A stretch of DNA of 64,000 bases from Epiperipatus broadwayi (taxonomy: Eukaryota > Onychophora > Udeonychophora > Euonychophora > Peripatidae): assembly GCA_028023455.1 (NCBI GenBank), contig JAQFVV010012476.1, forward strand, positions 2,463,820 to 2,527,819. The letters are read 5' to 3'. Shown one piece after another: positions 9,468 to 22,973 of the stretch. A program made the position numbers and the translations under genes. The notes below the pieces were generated by a model that saw only the letters and a program-made list of their open reading frames with translations, ran no database searches and had not been told where the DNA came from. How positions within the stretch are numbered: position 1 is the first letter of the stretch; every line of letters begins with the position of its first letter.

Positions 9468-11850
9468 AATAAAGATATCTTATAATTGATGAATTAAATG
9501 ATCTCATTTTACTTTAAAATAATTAAATAATGTTCACCATAAAGGTTATCTTAACATCAACAATATAATTTAATAAAATGGCTGTAATATCATATTTTCT
9601 TGTAGTCTTGTATTCTCACTGCACGAAGTAAATATGTGAGATGTTGTTGATTTCTGAGATTGCAAATGATGAAAAACATTATCATCATATTTTAATAATT
9701 AACATAATATTTATTGACATTTATGACATGAAAAGACAAACATTAAATCATTTAATAAACTTCATAAAATACATAATTCACAAGATCAAAAAGAAAATTA
9801 CAAGTTACAATTAAAAATAATAATAAAAATAATCAATCAGAAATCTTAATGTGATTTTTTTACAATTTCAGTAAAGTTCTCTTTTTAAGAAACTCATTTA
9901 TATATATATAGTTCCATGTAAAATATATTTAATAACTCTAAATAACTTAAAATCTTACTATCTTTTGATAGAGATGAATACTGAAGATGTATAAATTTTT
10001 AGTCACGTGAGCATTTTTAGATTTAGTGACAGCAATATTTTGTTGTACTTAAACATCAGGATATGTGAGCTGGGAATAACAACAAAATCTACACATTAAA
10101 ACCACTTTGATTTAACAAGAGCACAACTAAAGGCAAGTTTGGCATCATGCATCCCCTTCAAAAACATGTCAAAGAGCCAGAATAAAAACATAGTTGAGCA
10201 TCACACATGACTTTAATAAATATATCACCGAGACCAAAAAAAATGAGATGGTAATTTGAACTTAGATAAGCATTTACCCAAAAGAGCTATAAAGACATAG
10301 GACCTTGTTTCTAGTCATAAAATATGAGAATAAGTTATCAAAAAAGAGGGCATTGCCTAAATGTAGGATTACATGGATATTATTACCAAAGATATAATAA
10401 AAGAAAGTGGATTAATACAAAAGTATATAAAATAGTAATAACTCTATTGTCTCCTATAATAACAAATAAGTGATGTGTAAAACTGATAAAATATGGTAAA
10501 TATAGCAACATATAGGTAAGCATATAAAAATGTGGCAAAATAATTTATTCACAAAAATGTACACCAATTTCATGAATTGTTCCAAAAATTTATTCGCATT
10601 CTAAGTAACTCCAAAAACGCATAAGTAAATACACATTTAAAATTTTGTTACATAGATAATATTCTGAGAACTTAGCATGAAAATGCATGATAAACCTTTG
10701 CATCATATAATAAGGAGAAAAATAAAAGGAATATAATTCCTGTGAAAATAAATATTAAAAGAAAATACTTTATACCCATTTACTAAATAAAATAAGCAGT
10801 CCTTAAATCTTCATTTTCCTCCATTATACAGGATACAGTCAAATAAAAGTACTTGGATGCATTAAAGACTTTATAAGATATCCAGGTAAAATTGAAGATT
10901 AAATCAGTAGACAGCATTAATTTAAACTACTGACACAGACAGACATTGTAAATAAATGATTTAGATTAAATAAGTAATAATATAAATACAGCATTTATCT
11001 TAAATGGTACAAATTTTTACATAAAAGAACACTGATACATTGATAATTAATATTTTTGAATTCCTTTATCACTAACAGGGTCTTATCATTTTAGGTGATT
11101 GTTCAAATTTAATCATAATATTAAATTGAACTAAAACCCCTCAGGAAAATGATAGCAATATTTAACATTTTAAATAAAATATTGTATAGAGAGTCCTTGT
11201 AGAAATAGCATATAAATTCTTTTCAAAATTATGAAAAATAATTAAAAGTTATGGCATTTAATTTAAGAATTATCTTTCTTAAATTAAACTTTGATATAGA
11301 TAAAATAAATAAATTGAAATTAAGGATTTGTTCTTACAATAGAAATATAATACCATTGGTAAAAATATGCTCTTGTCAAAGATTTGAGAGACAACATGTC
11401 ACTTGTTGAAAGTACATGCATTGTTTAGAGGAATTTTTCATAGAGTTAGCTTGGAGTAGTTTGAAGTGTGAAGAAACTAAATTATAAAACATCAAGAAGT
11501 AGTTATCTTAGCACTGAAAAATTACTGAAATTAAGAAATAATAATTGTTATAAAAATCAATATTTGAATGCACTGAAAAAGAATAATATAACAGTAATGT
11601 TGATATGTGTGTACTTATCAAAACATGTATAAAGTAAATCACATGATAGAAATTGATTGGATGATTGGCAATTTTCTAGTTAATTTATGTCATTTAGTTC
11701 TATAAAAGGTTAAGTATTTTCGATACTGAATAACAGAATCTAAAAATAACTAATGTAAATTATCTAGAGAATAGACAAAAACAATAATCACATATACCAC
11801 TAGAGGGCGAAGAATATATATTTTCTGCCTTATTCTAGGTCTTATAATTA
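9468..11850. other. Intergenic, very AT-rich, no gene seen
   Basis: Low-complexity A/T sequence without long open frames, tRNA-like boxes or tandem arrays. A purine-rich, unremarkable stretch precedes the LINE at 11.9 kb. Confidence 0.5.
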
Positions 11851-11939
11851 GTGCCAATTTTTTCTTATTTTTTAGTTATTTTTTAATTTCAAACCCCAGT
11901 GGTTTGATTATTATTTGCTGTACAAACTTCACAGTAAAT

Positions 11940-14089
11940 ATGTTTAAAGATAGTTCTATGGCTTCAGAGGAATTAATGAATTCACGCTCAAGTAAGAAAG
12001 AAATAGAACGAAATATGGAATCCGTTATGAAATCAAAGTTTAGAACATCTACAAAGAAGAAAAATGGTAAGAAATCTTTTTCTCTCTCTTCCTCAATTGA
12101 AAACATGTTTGATAACAAAGATCTACCTTTATTAAATGAATCCCAAAAGTTTGAACAACTTTCATCAAATGATAACAATGTCACAGAGATAGTTTCAAAT
12201 TTTAAAAATAATCAAGTTAAAAATAGTCGAGTTAAAAAAGTTAGCGATAACAATGCTGAAGTTATAACAATGCTTTTAAGAAATTCAAAGAATAAAAAAA
12301 GTTCTATTTTTAATAAATCATTAAGTGAAAATGTTGCTGAAATGAATAAATTTATTTCTAAGAAAGATATTTTTTATTACAAAATAAATCCAATGATTTT
12401 GTGCAAAATGATGACATTATGGAAGGAGAAGATTTCCCACAACTTGATAAAAATAATATTACAAATGCTAAAAATGATTCATTTGTTTATAACAAATGTA
12501 ATACTATTAAATCTAGTTTTAATTTTGATATATCCAATAAGAAATCAGGTAATGAGATAAATCATTCACTGCTTCAATCACCTTCAGTTATAAGCAACTC
12601 TGAAAAAGAATCATATGCTAACTCTGAAAAAGAATCATATGCTAATATACTCTTAAATCCATGTAATACATCAGGAATTAATCATGATAACAATTCTTTA
12701 TCTAATAATGATATATTCAATATTTGTGATGAAGATACATCTCCCTCATTGCAAAATATTTTTAATAATGATTCAGCCTCGGTGGCTAACTTAGACCAAG
12801 ATGAAATCAATAGTATTATTTCTCAGTTTAATGAATCTATCCCTGATCAGCTTCTAAGATCTTTCATCAACTACACTAATGAAAAATCAATTGTTCTGGC
12901 AGTTACAAATAGAAACAAAGATCTTTTTAGATTTCCTGTTGATCATTTTTGCCAAGAAATTACTGAAAAAAAATTATGGTCTCATATTTATCAATTGCTA
13001 AATCACCCAAATAATAGGTATCTTATAATTCAATGTCATAATATTCTACAGAAAAGCATTTTGCTAAATTCTCTTAAAATCATTAACAACAAAATAGTGG
13101 TTAATGTAAACATGAACAGGCCAGTAATCTTATAAGGCCATATAAGAAACTGTTATTTGAATTTCGGGCAACATGATCTCCAAAAATTATTAAAACTTTA
13201 TGGTTCAATTTCAAAGTTCAAATATATATTGGAAAAAAGGGCAAATACTGAAGTCATTACAAACTCTGCTCTATTTAAATTATCACTGATTAAAGGTGTG
13301 TCTCCTACTTTAATTCCTACAATTCATTGTGCAGAGTCAGCTCCTCTTATAATTTCATTTTGGGGTATTCCCCCATAGTGTTTCCTATGCCGTCTAAGAA
13401 CACATCTCATAAAAAACTGCCCTGCTAGAATTTGCATTAAATGCAAGGGAAGAAACAGCAAATTCCATAACTGTGATAGGTCTTCAAATCAAAATATACT
13501 TGCTACATTACAATCACCTTCAGAATTATTCATACAGCCTCAAGCTCATGAAGTTCTGATGCCTATATTTCCTGTAAAGAACCATATTGTAAAAGAACAA
13601 AGTCATGAAGTTCTGATGCCTGTACTTCCTGTAAAGAACCATATTGTAGAAGAACAATCTGACATGCAAATGATTATAGATAACAAGTCACACTTAATGG
13701 ACTCTGATTCAGATGGAATTATGACTACAAATTATTCTTATACTTGTCAAAAATCCAAAAGAAAGGCAGGAAGAGGTAATAGGAATTTTATTGAAAAATC
13801 ACATTCAATGACTTCTGAGGATTTGTCAGACTCAAATAAAAGTTCTTCTGGAAATGTATTGTGCAAAACAAATGTCAAGAGCAAAAAACTTAAAGCTGAC
13901 AATCTGAAATTAACATTAATTAAATCTCAGATGTCTGACATCACTTCTAAAGGGAATTCAAACATGGACACGATTTCTACAAAAAAAGTCACTCCTCAAA
14001 ATTTTATGGATATTGAACATAATATTAATATTGCAGATAACCTTGATAAAAAACATGAGAAGATTGAAGAATCATTACTCATACTCTAA
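11940..14089 (+). pseudogene. LINE ORF1: RNA-binding protein with two zinc knuckles, frameshifted
   Basis: The frame opens with ATG at 11940 (MFKDSSMASEEL). It shifts near 12.4 kb into a second frame that runs to 13135, and continues through 13157-13378 and 13559-14089. The N-terminus is Ser/Lys/Asn-rich and disordered. The part shared with the LINE at 35.8-36.1 kb contains LNHPNNRYLII, followed by a short YGSISKFK segment. At about 13380-13480 a CX2CX4HX4C knuckle (CFLCRLRTHLIKNC) is followed by CIKCKGRNSKFHNC. A 24-bp duplication (NSEKESYA twice) and a 57-bp duplication (from about 13546) lie in the linkers. The role would be binding element RNA in the RNP. The stop just before the knuckle and the frameshifts make this copy inactive. 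Confidence 0.75.
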
Positions 14090-14138
14090 ATAATTTTTTT
14101 TATATATACAAAATATCTAGACTCAAGCTAATTCTTTA

Positions 14139-14142
<4 letters not shown>

Positions 14143-14219
<77 letters not shown>
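14143..14219. repeat. (TA)n microsatellite
   Basis: About 77 bases of almost pure TA between ORF1 and ORF2 of the LINE. Confidence 0.95.
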
Positions 14220-14221
<2 letters not shown>

Positions 14222-14222
14222 A

Positions 14223-14900
14223 ATGAAATTAAAAATATCTGGCTTAAATGTCGGTGGGCTTAACTCTGATAAAAGAGTTGATGCTCTTGCTCACTGGACA
14301 AAGAAGTTTTTGCCTCATTTAGTTTGTTTGAGAGAGACAAAATTACATATTAATTCAAATCAAAAGATAATTGACAAATTGCACAGATTAGGCTACTTTC
14401 ATTATTCTACATCTAAGAGCCCATCAGCTGGGGTTGCTCTTCTTATTCCTTTCTAATCTCTGATACAAAATTTCAGAAATAGCTTTTTAAACTCTAATTT
14501 AATCTTTATAACCATTTGTATAAACTCTTTCAAATTCAATGTAGTTTTTCTCTACTTAAACAAAGATATTGGGCTCATTCATAATCAAATACATCTCATT
14601 AATTTAGGACTTATCTCAAATCAATTCTTCTTGGAGACTTCAACTCTACTTATGACTGTTTCAATTCAAAATTTTTACACCTTCTAAATTCTCATTTTAT
14701 GTGTGCACAGGGTTTTTTTCCACATGATGCATGTTCATTTTATACAAAGAAATTTTTTTCTCTTATAGACCTATTATATTACTCTCCGAAACTGCACTTC
14801 TTCATCAATCCATCTTTACAACCATTACCTTTCTCTGATCATCATGCTATTATGCTTGATCTGACATTAGACTTACCCAATCAAACTTATGTACACCTTA
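14223..14900 (+). pseudogene. LINE ORF2, endonuclease domain (APE-like)
   Basis: Starts with ATG at 14224, just after the TA tract. Endonuclease/exonuclease/phosphatase signatures appear in order: LNVGGL with the N-terminal Asn, RETKLH with the metal-binding Glu, then after a stop at about 14454 a frame carrying GDFNSTYD (about 14640), and finally SDHHA with the terminal Asp-His (about 14838). This domain nicks target DNA for target-primed reverse transcription. It is broken by one in-frame stop and at least one frameshift between 14456 and 14699, so this copy should be inactive. Confidence 0.75.
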
Positions 14901-16318
14901 AATCTACAATAAGAATTTTGCTAACATCTGCTACACCAGAGGCGATTATCTCTGAAGCTTATATTTTTTTCAAGAAAATAGACATCCTAACTCTTCCACC
15001 AGCTGAATCTTGGTTTGCTTTTATAAATATTCTTAGTTCTTTGATTTCTCATTACACCAGAAAGAATAAAGGGCTGATTGGGTTACTTAAGAAAGCAGAT
15101 AGCTTAATTACAACATTGAAAGATATACCTCCAACACCAGCATCTGTACAGGTTATTATTGACCTGAAGCAACAATATGTAGAGACGCACCAAATCCTAA
15201 TAGACTATCTGGCTACTAAAAAGGTGAGGCTTTACCTCTCTAAACCTCATAACTTCTCAAGGGGATATATAAGGTGGGCTATGGGTTTTCAAAGTAAGTC
15301 TAAAATTCCATCAGCAATCACAGTGAATAATATAATTTTCTCAGGTAATAGCATGATTTTACAAATTTTAAATCATTATAAATGCAAGCTAGTAGATGTT
15401 TCACAGAATTTGGTGCTTGATACATCTATATATTCTTGTGAGACAATTCATGGTATATGTAATGATGATATTAGAGCTAAACTCTCATCCATGCCTGATA
15501 GAATACACCCTGAAATCCATGGAATACCAAAATTCATGTTCAAACATCTTGAAGCCTTCACAGTACCAATAGTGAGTAGAATGATTGATCTACTTGCCTC
15601 AGGTCCCCTTACAATTGATCAACTCTATCCCATTGCGATGGTCCCATTTCTTAAGAGTGCTATTATCCCATCGCCTCTGGAGAACCTTAGACCAATCTCG
15701 ATGACTCCATTGATTATTAAACTGATTGAAGCAATTATCAAAGATAAAATTCAAAATCTCATTCTGCCTTTTATCTCTAGTTTTCAATTTGCAAAGAAAG
15801 GTAGTTCCACAGCTGAGGCACTCTGCCTATTCAGGTTAATTACGGATTATACAAGAAAATATAAAAAGTCAAAGCCAATAGTTGTCCAACTTGATATTTC
15901 AGCTGCTTTTGACTCAGTCAGAATTCCTCAACTAATACATCTTCTAAGTGGTCTGAACATTCCCACAGGTATAATGAACATCATTACTAACCTTCTATTA
16001 AACAGACATATTGTAATTTCATTAAAAAGAAAAATTTCAAACTCATTCACACCTACCAAGTCGATTCCACAGGGTTCTCCTCTTAGTCCCTTACTCTTCA
16101 TTCTATATATAAATCCATTCCTTAAATCTTTAGAGATGAATCTTTCTGGATTGTACATTCCTGGTATCAATAAATTCCTTCAGCACATATCCTACATGGA
16201 TGATGTGGCAGTGTTCTTACCATCTAGAAAATTCATACCGAAACTAATTCAAATTATGGACAATTTCACCATAGAGTCAGGTCTTGCATTTAACCTTAGA
16301 AAATCTGCTGTATGGTGA
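14901..16318 (+). pseudogene. LINE ORF2, reverse transcriptase domain
   Basis: Continuous with the endonuclease tail in a 539-codon frame from 14699. RT motifs are clear: LRPISMTP (motif 1-2 area, about 15690), QLDISAAFDS (motif A, about 15890), IPQGSPLSPLLFILY (motif B, about 16070) and YMDD (motif C, 16193-16204). A TGA at 16316-16318 ends the frame; the downstream domain continues after a short gap in another frame. The YMDD box and the overall spacing fit non-LTR RTs of the L1/Tx1 group. All catalytic Asp residues are intact. Confidence 0.85.
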
Positions 16319-16357
16319 CTTTCATCTGGAAAATCCATTCCATCCCTTTTCACAGCT

Positions 16358-17437
16358 ATGCCACAAAAATTTTTGGGCTTACCAATGAGTCTCTCTCATG
16401 CAGCAATGAGGAAATTAATACAAGACACTATCATGAATTTTGCAAGAAAAATAATTGATTCACTTTCAAAAGTTTATACATCATTATTTGCAAAAGCAGC
16501 CCTACTCAACATGTTACTGTTCCCCAGAATTGCTTACTACATGCCGTTCATTAAATTCTCATCAAAATTTATCCAGAATATAAACTCTCTTTGCTCTAGA
16601 TTAATGTGGAAGGGTAAAACTGTTGCTATTAGCTTAAGAAGAGTGCAGAGACCAACAAGTCTTAATGGCTTGTCACTGCATTCACTTCATGTTCTTTGTC
16701 TACAGAAATCAAATAACCTCATTACAAGACTTAATGGGATTTTTCCTGATGACTCACCTTTTCTATCTATTCATCCTACAGATACTCCACCTCCAATTAA
16801 TGATGGTTGGCTGACACAAGTCTTAATTGATATTGCAAAAATTCTCACACCTTTAACTCAAATAAAACCAACAAAACTTTGTTATTGGGATGCCTATCTT
16901 CTTTTTTTTTCAACAATTATCCCAGATCATAGCATTCTCATCTGTACAAACTTTGCCATTATAAAGAAATATAAAAGATGTAATCTAGAACCAAAATATT
17001 TGGACTTTCTTCTAAAGCTAAATCTCAATGCCCTTCCAACAAGCCACTTTCTTGTGATGTATAGATGTTTTTCATCTTTGGACCCTGTTTGCTCACTCTG
17101 CCATAGGAAGGATGATACCATATTTCACATTTTCAACGATTGTTCCTCTCTTCAGGGCTGTAGAATATTGATTAATAAAATGTATACACCAAAACATCCA
17201 ATTATCAACACATTCATAAAAGGTTTTGCTTATGGTGATTTTGCAATTATAAGAAGTGCAACTTTCATCACTTTCTGTCTATGGTTTGTCAGATGCTTCC
17301 TAATCTTCAAGTCTGTTATACCTGATCCAACATTTATTTTTTTACAAAAATTAAAAGATATCAAAGAAAGAGATTTGAAGTTAGCTCCTCACCTAATAGC
17401 AAATTCTACATGGAATCTTATTAATATTGGACATTAA
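16358..17437 (+). pseudogene. LINE ORF2, C-terminal region with zinc knuckle
   Basis: A 359-codon frame that continues ORF2 after the TGA at 16316. It is homologous to the fragments at 6-7 kb and 44.3-45.0 kb. The segment NSLCSRLMWKGKT lies in the thumb/linker. A Cys-His cluster of the form CSLCHRKDDTIFHIFNDC is at 17090-17143, typical of the C-terminus of L1/Tx1 ORF2 proteins. The end (HLIANSTWNLINIGH) matches the ends of the other copies, so this is the genuine 3' end of the element's coding region. Confidence 0.8.
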
Positions 17438-17539
17438 GTAATTTAATGGTTTATAAATGTATTGCCAAATTTAATGTTTTTTTATAATTTTTTTCTTTAT
17501 TGTAAACATAGTTGAATATACCTGTTTTTGAAATTACAT

Positions 17540-19600
17540 ATTAAATCATTATTACACCTTGATGATCCAATGCTTTAATTACTAAAGAAATGTTTATAGA
17601 ATCAAATGCCTTTACATAGTCTACAAATCCTAAGCATAATGGCAACTCATATTCATTTGTCCTTTCTATAATTTCTCTCAATACCTGGATGTGATGAACG
17701 GTACTAAACCCACTTTTAAATCCAGCTTTTTCTTTTGGTTGGTGGAAATCCAGTGTTATCTATAGACGAGTTGTAATTATCTTAGTAAAGATTTTGTATA
17801 AAACTGATAAAAGACTGATAGGTCTGTAATTTCTAATATCTTCTTAATCACCTTTTTTAAATATTAATATAATTATTGCATTCTTCCAATCATCTGATAC
17901 ATCTTTATCATTTAGACATTTGGTATATAACTTTGCTAAAAAAATGTATTTCTTCACCAGCTTCTTTTAATATATCAATTATAATGCCATCATTACCTGG
18001 AGCCTTCCCTTTCTTCATAAATTTAATTGCATATCTCACTTCCTCATTCAAAATTCTGGGCAATTCGGAAGATATAATAGGTAGAGGAGGCATTTGTTCT
18101 TTATTACTATATAATTCTTGATAGAAGTCTTTTCCACATTTCTTGATGTCATCTCGCTTTTTAGTAATAATGCCATCTTTTTTTACTTAATGCAGATATA
18201 AATTTACTACCAATATCAAAATGTTGTGTTACACTCTTTACACTTATATTCTCTTCTACAGCATTCCTTGCTAGTTCACAATTATACTTTCTTATATCAT
18301 TTTCAACTCTTTCCCGCACCGTTTTACAAAATTCTAGATATTCAATCTTTTTTAATGCATCACTGTTGTATATCTTCATATTCCTTTTTTTCTTCATAAA
18401 TACTCTAGTGTGAGTAGAAATTTTATTGGTCAACTGCTGCTTTTTTCTACCAGCTATTTTTGTTGCAGTTTTTAAAAGTGTATCGCTTATTTTCCTATTA
18501 ATGTCATTCAAATCTGAATCATGTTCAAAATCTACTAATACTTGAAACCGATTTGTAAGTTCTAATTTAAATTCATTAGAATTTTTCTGAAGATTAGGAA
18601 TATCAACTGTAAATATTGTTTTTATTAATAATTTTTGACTCTCTAGTTTTGCATTAACATGTATCTTACATCTTACGAATCAATGATCACTTCCTGTGTT
18701 ACATTTATTAAGAACATTACAATATTGAAATATGTATTTTCTGTTAATCAAAATATAATCCAATTCGGCTCTACCTTCATTTGGATGCTTTTATGTCCAT
18801 TTCCTTTTAACATTTTTCTCAAAAAAAGAATTTATAATATAAAGGTTTTTTTTTCTGCAAACTCCACATGTCTATGTCCTCTCTCAATTCTATTACCATA
18901 ACAAAAATTACCTACAACATTTTTATCTTTCATTTGTTTACCAAATCTAGCATTAAAGTCTCCCATAACAATTTTAAAATGTTATTTACTCTGATCAAAA
19001 GCATTTTGTACATCCATATAAAAATCTTCTATAACTTCATTACTATGAGAACTTGTTGACGCATAAACCTGAATTATCTGCATTTTGTATCTGCTATTAA
19101 GTTGTAAAAATAATCTTGCCACTCTGTCTCATGCACCATCAATCTCCACAATGTTATTCTTCCAATTTTTATTTATAATGAATCCTACTCCACTTGTATT
19201 TCCAATATTTGTGCCTTTATAGTAGAGTATATGTCCACTTTTTAAATCAATTGTTTCTTCACTTTTTCTGCTAACTTCACAAAGTTCAATAATGTCCCAT
19301 TTAATACAAGACATTTCTTCTTCTAACTCTTGCAATCTTCCTTCACTTGAAAGTGATCTGCAGTTGTAAGTACCTAAATAAAAAGTCATCATCAAATGGC
19401 AGCCTGAAACCACATTCAGGGGATTCTTAGCACCCTCTGCCTTTGGCCACCACCCGGTGCCTTGGTTCGTGACTTTACAGCCTCCTGGGAATAAGGACCA
19501 TGATGTATCATGATTGTATATATTAGCAAAAATATTCTTAATCTGGGAAGTAAAAAGCCAATAACTCACCACGCTAGCTAATGCCTGTTAGTGAGCAGCC
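17540..19600 (-). pseudogene. RTE-type LINE: endonuclease and partial RT
   Basis: On the minus strand the order is: an N-terminal segment at 19572-19129 with LGTYNCRSLSSEGRLQELEE and SGVGFIINK, typical of the endonuclease of RTE elements often annotated as 'craniofacial development protein 2-like'; a linker at 18511-18161; then RT segments KGKAPGNDGI (about 18.0 kb), NYRPISLLSVLYKIFTKII (about 17.8 kb, frame shifted), AGFKSGFSTVHHIQ (about 17.7 kb) and FVDYVKAFDS (motif A, about 17.6 kb). The RT stops after motif A near 17.54 kb, where the plus-strand LINE ends, so motifs B and C are missing. Several stops are present. It is an inactive copy truncated on its 3' side. Confidence 0.8.
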
Positions 19601-20255
19601 CATCCATATTCATATACTATATGAATAATCACATAATAATAACAGCTGCAATGACAAGAACGTATGGAGTGGACATTAGGAATTTGCTCTGCTTAGTTTG
19701 TTTAAGGCCTCCAAGAGGAATCAAAGGGTCTTCTTTCAGTTAATAGCAAACTTCTTTCTGCAGCCTTATAAAGCATACATATATTCATATACACATAGAT
19801 GAATTTGAGTAAGACATTAATTTCTTAAATAAATACAAAATATATATAAATCTTTGTGTAACTTTATATATATATATATAGTACCGGGTTCAACCCGTAG
19901 AAGATCCAACATATGTCACTCGCAAGGTTTAGCTGGGTTTAAACCTTATTTCTAATAAATATATAATCTTATATTATAAATATGTGAATGAACCGATCCT
20001 TTCGAGCAAAGTGGAGGATATTATTGATAGCAGAGCTGTCAACAATACCGATGATAGACCAAGTTATGCAATGCATAACATGATCACATTTCCAGATTGT
20101 GGCCCACCTCGAATACTAGATTCAAACCCCTACTATCCAAACACTTTATTTGTTTCAGAGTAAACCCTGGGTACCAGCTAATTTCAGAACTAACATGTTT
20201 GGAGAGTAGGCTCATAATACAGCACTCAAAAAATCCCTTAACTATCTCAGCTACT
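19601..20255. other. Non-coding stretch, short TA tract, no gene seen
   Basis: A TA run near 19.87 kb is followed by CCGGGTTCAACCCG, which resembles a tRNA T-arm, but no complete tRNA or SINE could be assembled around it. Confidence 0.4.
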
Positions 20256-20782
20256 TGTAATCAATAACAAATTATTGTTTCAATTAGTGGAAAAAGAATT
20301 GACTGACCAAAATTAAGCTTTAAGTTTAATAGACAATTTATTTTAATTAACATTTATTATACTAATTTTAAATACTTTTATAAATCTTATTTAACTAACA
20401 TAATCCTGGTATAATGATCACGCACATTCTTAATTCACACACTACAATATCATATAACATAGCATTAAATAATCTTTGCAATTAAAAACACACACAGTAG
20501 TTCATATATGTATACTATAGAGTTTATTATTACTTGAGTCTGGGGGGCTTAAACTAAGGCGATGGCTACTTTTGAAATGAGAATAAGAAAAATGTTATTA
20601 TCTATGATTTTTGAACATGGACTTAGGACTTTGTTTTCTTTCTGTTTGCTTCTTCAATTAAGAATATTTCCAGCCAGCTGGGATGTTTTCTTGATGAGTT
20701 TTATTATTATTCGGATTCTTGGAGACAGGTAAATATTTATGGCAGATTTCAAGTTGTTATGCAAGAATTATCCTTCTCTTGG
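20256..20782 (-). repeat. 0.53-kb direct repeat, copy 1 (LTR candidate)
   Basis: About 90% identical to 22974-23512. Both copies can be delimited as TGTAATCAATAA...CA on the plus strand, which gives TG...CA ends on the minus strand too. They flank the integrase remnant at 22.1-22.9 kb, so they may be the LTRs of an internally deleted Gypsy-like element. A few bases outside these ends are also shared, so the exact boundary is uncertain. Confidence 0.5.
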
Positions 20783-22065
20783 CAAGTTGGATGTTCACTA
20801 GACTCATGTTTGAAAAAAAGTCATATAATTTCGATGCTGATTAGCACTGCATTTTTGATTCTGGATACACTAATTGACTGACTGATTAAAAAACTCAACT
20901 CAACTGTTTTCTCGACTTTTTTTCAACTTCTACTATAATCTCAACTGATTGTTCGATGAAAAAATTGACTATTTATACTTAAGGCCTTTTGTCATTTTGA
21001 TATTCTCTAGCTATATTGTTGTCAAAGTTTCTTCCTTGTTTTTAGTTGCATTTTGATAAGCTTTTAATTATGTTTTGGAGATCATTTAGTAGCAGCCATG
21101 CAAACACATTGTTTTTACATTTTTAATTAGTAGCCATTGCTGTGTTTATAATGATAAGTTTCTATATCATTTTTTTAATATTTAATGTGCATACATTTTT
21201 TATATTTACAATCACACATATATATTTTAATATTCAAGGTCACATTAATTCGTCATTTATATATACACATATATAATTTAAGATCAATTCACTATTTAGT
21301 TTTTAAGATGATTTTTTTTCCTTTAACTTAAATAAAAAAAGATTTATATTTTTAAACTTTAAGTTATATTTCAACTAATAATAATAATAATAAAACTCTT
21401 GAACTTTTTTTATAAAACTTTTAGCTTGACATTTCTAAAGCAAACCTCCTCCCCATCTAATTAATTAATTGTAACTTTTATTTCAAAAAGCCCTTTGACT
21501 TTGAATTTTACGTTTTTTTTCGAAAAAAAACTGCAATAAAAAAACTCTTAAAATTGTACATACTATTTTCTTTCAATGAGCTCTATTTATTTTAATAATT
21601 TTAGACAATATTAGAGATATGTACCAATACTATATTGGTACATTTCACTGCCCTCCGTTTGAGAGGAAAATGCATCATTTTTGATCATTTTATCTCTGAC
21701 AACTTTAATTCTTTATTATCTTAAAGTATTTATTAACTTCTTTATTAACATGCATGTATTCTGAAAACTATTTTATTTTATTACGATCCATTATTATACA
21801 GATACTTTATTTATTTTATTTAACTTGGTTACTTTAAACCATTTATCTATCTTTTTTTATTAGCCTGTGTGTATTCAAAACAAACTTTTATTTTATTATG
21901 CTACTTTATTTATTATTCTTTTATTTATTTAAATTGATGTTATTGATTTTATTTGACCTATTTATGTAGAAGTACTTTTTTTCTTTTTACTATGTGTGTG
22001 GTGAAAAATCTTTTATTTTATGAAGCCTCCATTATTATTATTACTCCCAAACAATTCATTTATTA
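20783..22065. other. Non-coding, AT-rich, no gene seen
   Basis: Several loosely similar tracts of ATTTTATTATG/TTTATTTATT type occur at 21.7-22.0 kb. No coding signal was recognised. It would be the 3' untranslated part of the flanking retroelement. Confidence 0.4.
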
Positions 22066-22860
22066 TTAGTAGTACCTGTCCAGTGACAGTTTTTCTCTTT
22101 TCAGTAACCTCAACAACTGGGAATTATATGTTTCCTTTTCCTCCATCCCTTGAGCTATCATAAACGTGTTATTACCATATTGCCACCTGGTTATATAGGG
22201 GCCATCATATATTGGCTGGAATTCCTTGTATATATGTTTTTCAGAATGACTCACCAGATGAACTCTCACTATGACCTCATCTCCCCTACTGAATATAGCC
22301 TTAGGTTTTCCCTATCTCTTCTGCCATAGCATGCCAACTGGTTAAGTGCTTGCTTAGCATCTTTTTTCTTGTTGATTGGATTCATCCCCACTGGCAATTT
22401 AGTCTCAAATGGATATGGAATATTTTTTCCAAAATGTAGCCAAACAGGTTCAAATCCTGTAGACTCATTTCTTGACCAGTTTATTATGTTCACTATTCAT
22501 GGGATTTCTTTCACCCATTTGCGATGATCATCCTGTATAAAATTCTGAAATAAATGACCCAAGTCCCTCATAATCCATTCACATGGATTAGACTGAGGGT
22601 TATCAATCAACATAACTATATGTCTTATCCCATGCCTGTCCATCCATTTCTTTCATTCACTAGATACAAAGGGTATTCCATGATCTGACAGAATTTTGTC
22701 AGGAATTCCTACAGTCTTAAAGTGCTGTTGCCCCAAAACCCAAATAGTTTGTCTTGCATTAGCTTGGGCTACTGGATATGTCCCTACCAGCTTCGAAAAC
22801 ATGTCATATGTCACCATTTATTGAATGGAAAGAGAAGTCTGTAGAAGTCTATTGCTAGTA
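22066..22860 (-). pseudogene. Gypsy-like integrase remnant
   Basis: Minus-strand translation gives the retroviral-type integrase core: YDMFSKLVGTYPV (strand after the first catalytic Asp), SDHGIPFVSSEWK (second Asp) and SNPCEWIMRDLG (the conserved Glu). It continues into NWSRNESTGFEPVWLHFGKN and, in the last frame, the C-terminal barrel segment PIYDGPYITRWQYGNNTFMI. Integrases of Ty3/Gypsy elements show the same series. The first catalytic Asp region is not recovered, and stops break the frame at 22269 and near 22.6-22.85 kb. Dead copy. Confidence 0.75.
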
Positions 22861-22973
22861 AGCTGTTCAGACATTGGGCATATATAGGTTGCAGCAGTTC
22901 CACTCCTGATGGTGTTAGAAGGCTTGGTTGCTGAATCCAGTGATGCAAAAATCATTTTTCTAGCTCTGCTACT

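Larger units (their letters stand above)
11880..17540 (+). mobile_element. Near full-length L1/Tx1-like non-LTR retrotransposon
   Basis: It contains ORF1 with zinc knuckles (11940-14089), a TA microsatellite, and ORF2 with an apurinic-type endonuclease, RT and a C-terminal zinc knuckle (14223-17437). All domains are in canonical order, but each ORF has one or a few stops or frameshifts. Its 3' end lies against the truncated 3' side of an opposite-strand RTE element at about 17.54 kb. ORF1 and ORF2 are homologous to the LINEs at 33-37 kb and 62.9-64 kb, and ORF2 to the fragments at 6-8 and 44-45 kb, so one clade has colonised this locus repeatedly. Confidence 0.85.

Noticed and set aside
11876-12184. 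102-codon minus-strand frame
   Set aside because: Antisense to LINE ORF1, whose sense frame shows family homology.
15599-16170. Minus-strand frames of 62 and 80 codons
   Set aside because: Antisense to the reverse transcriptase domain.
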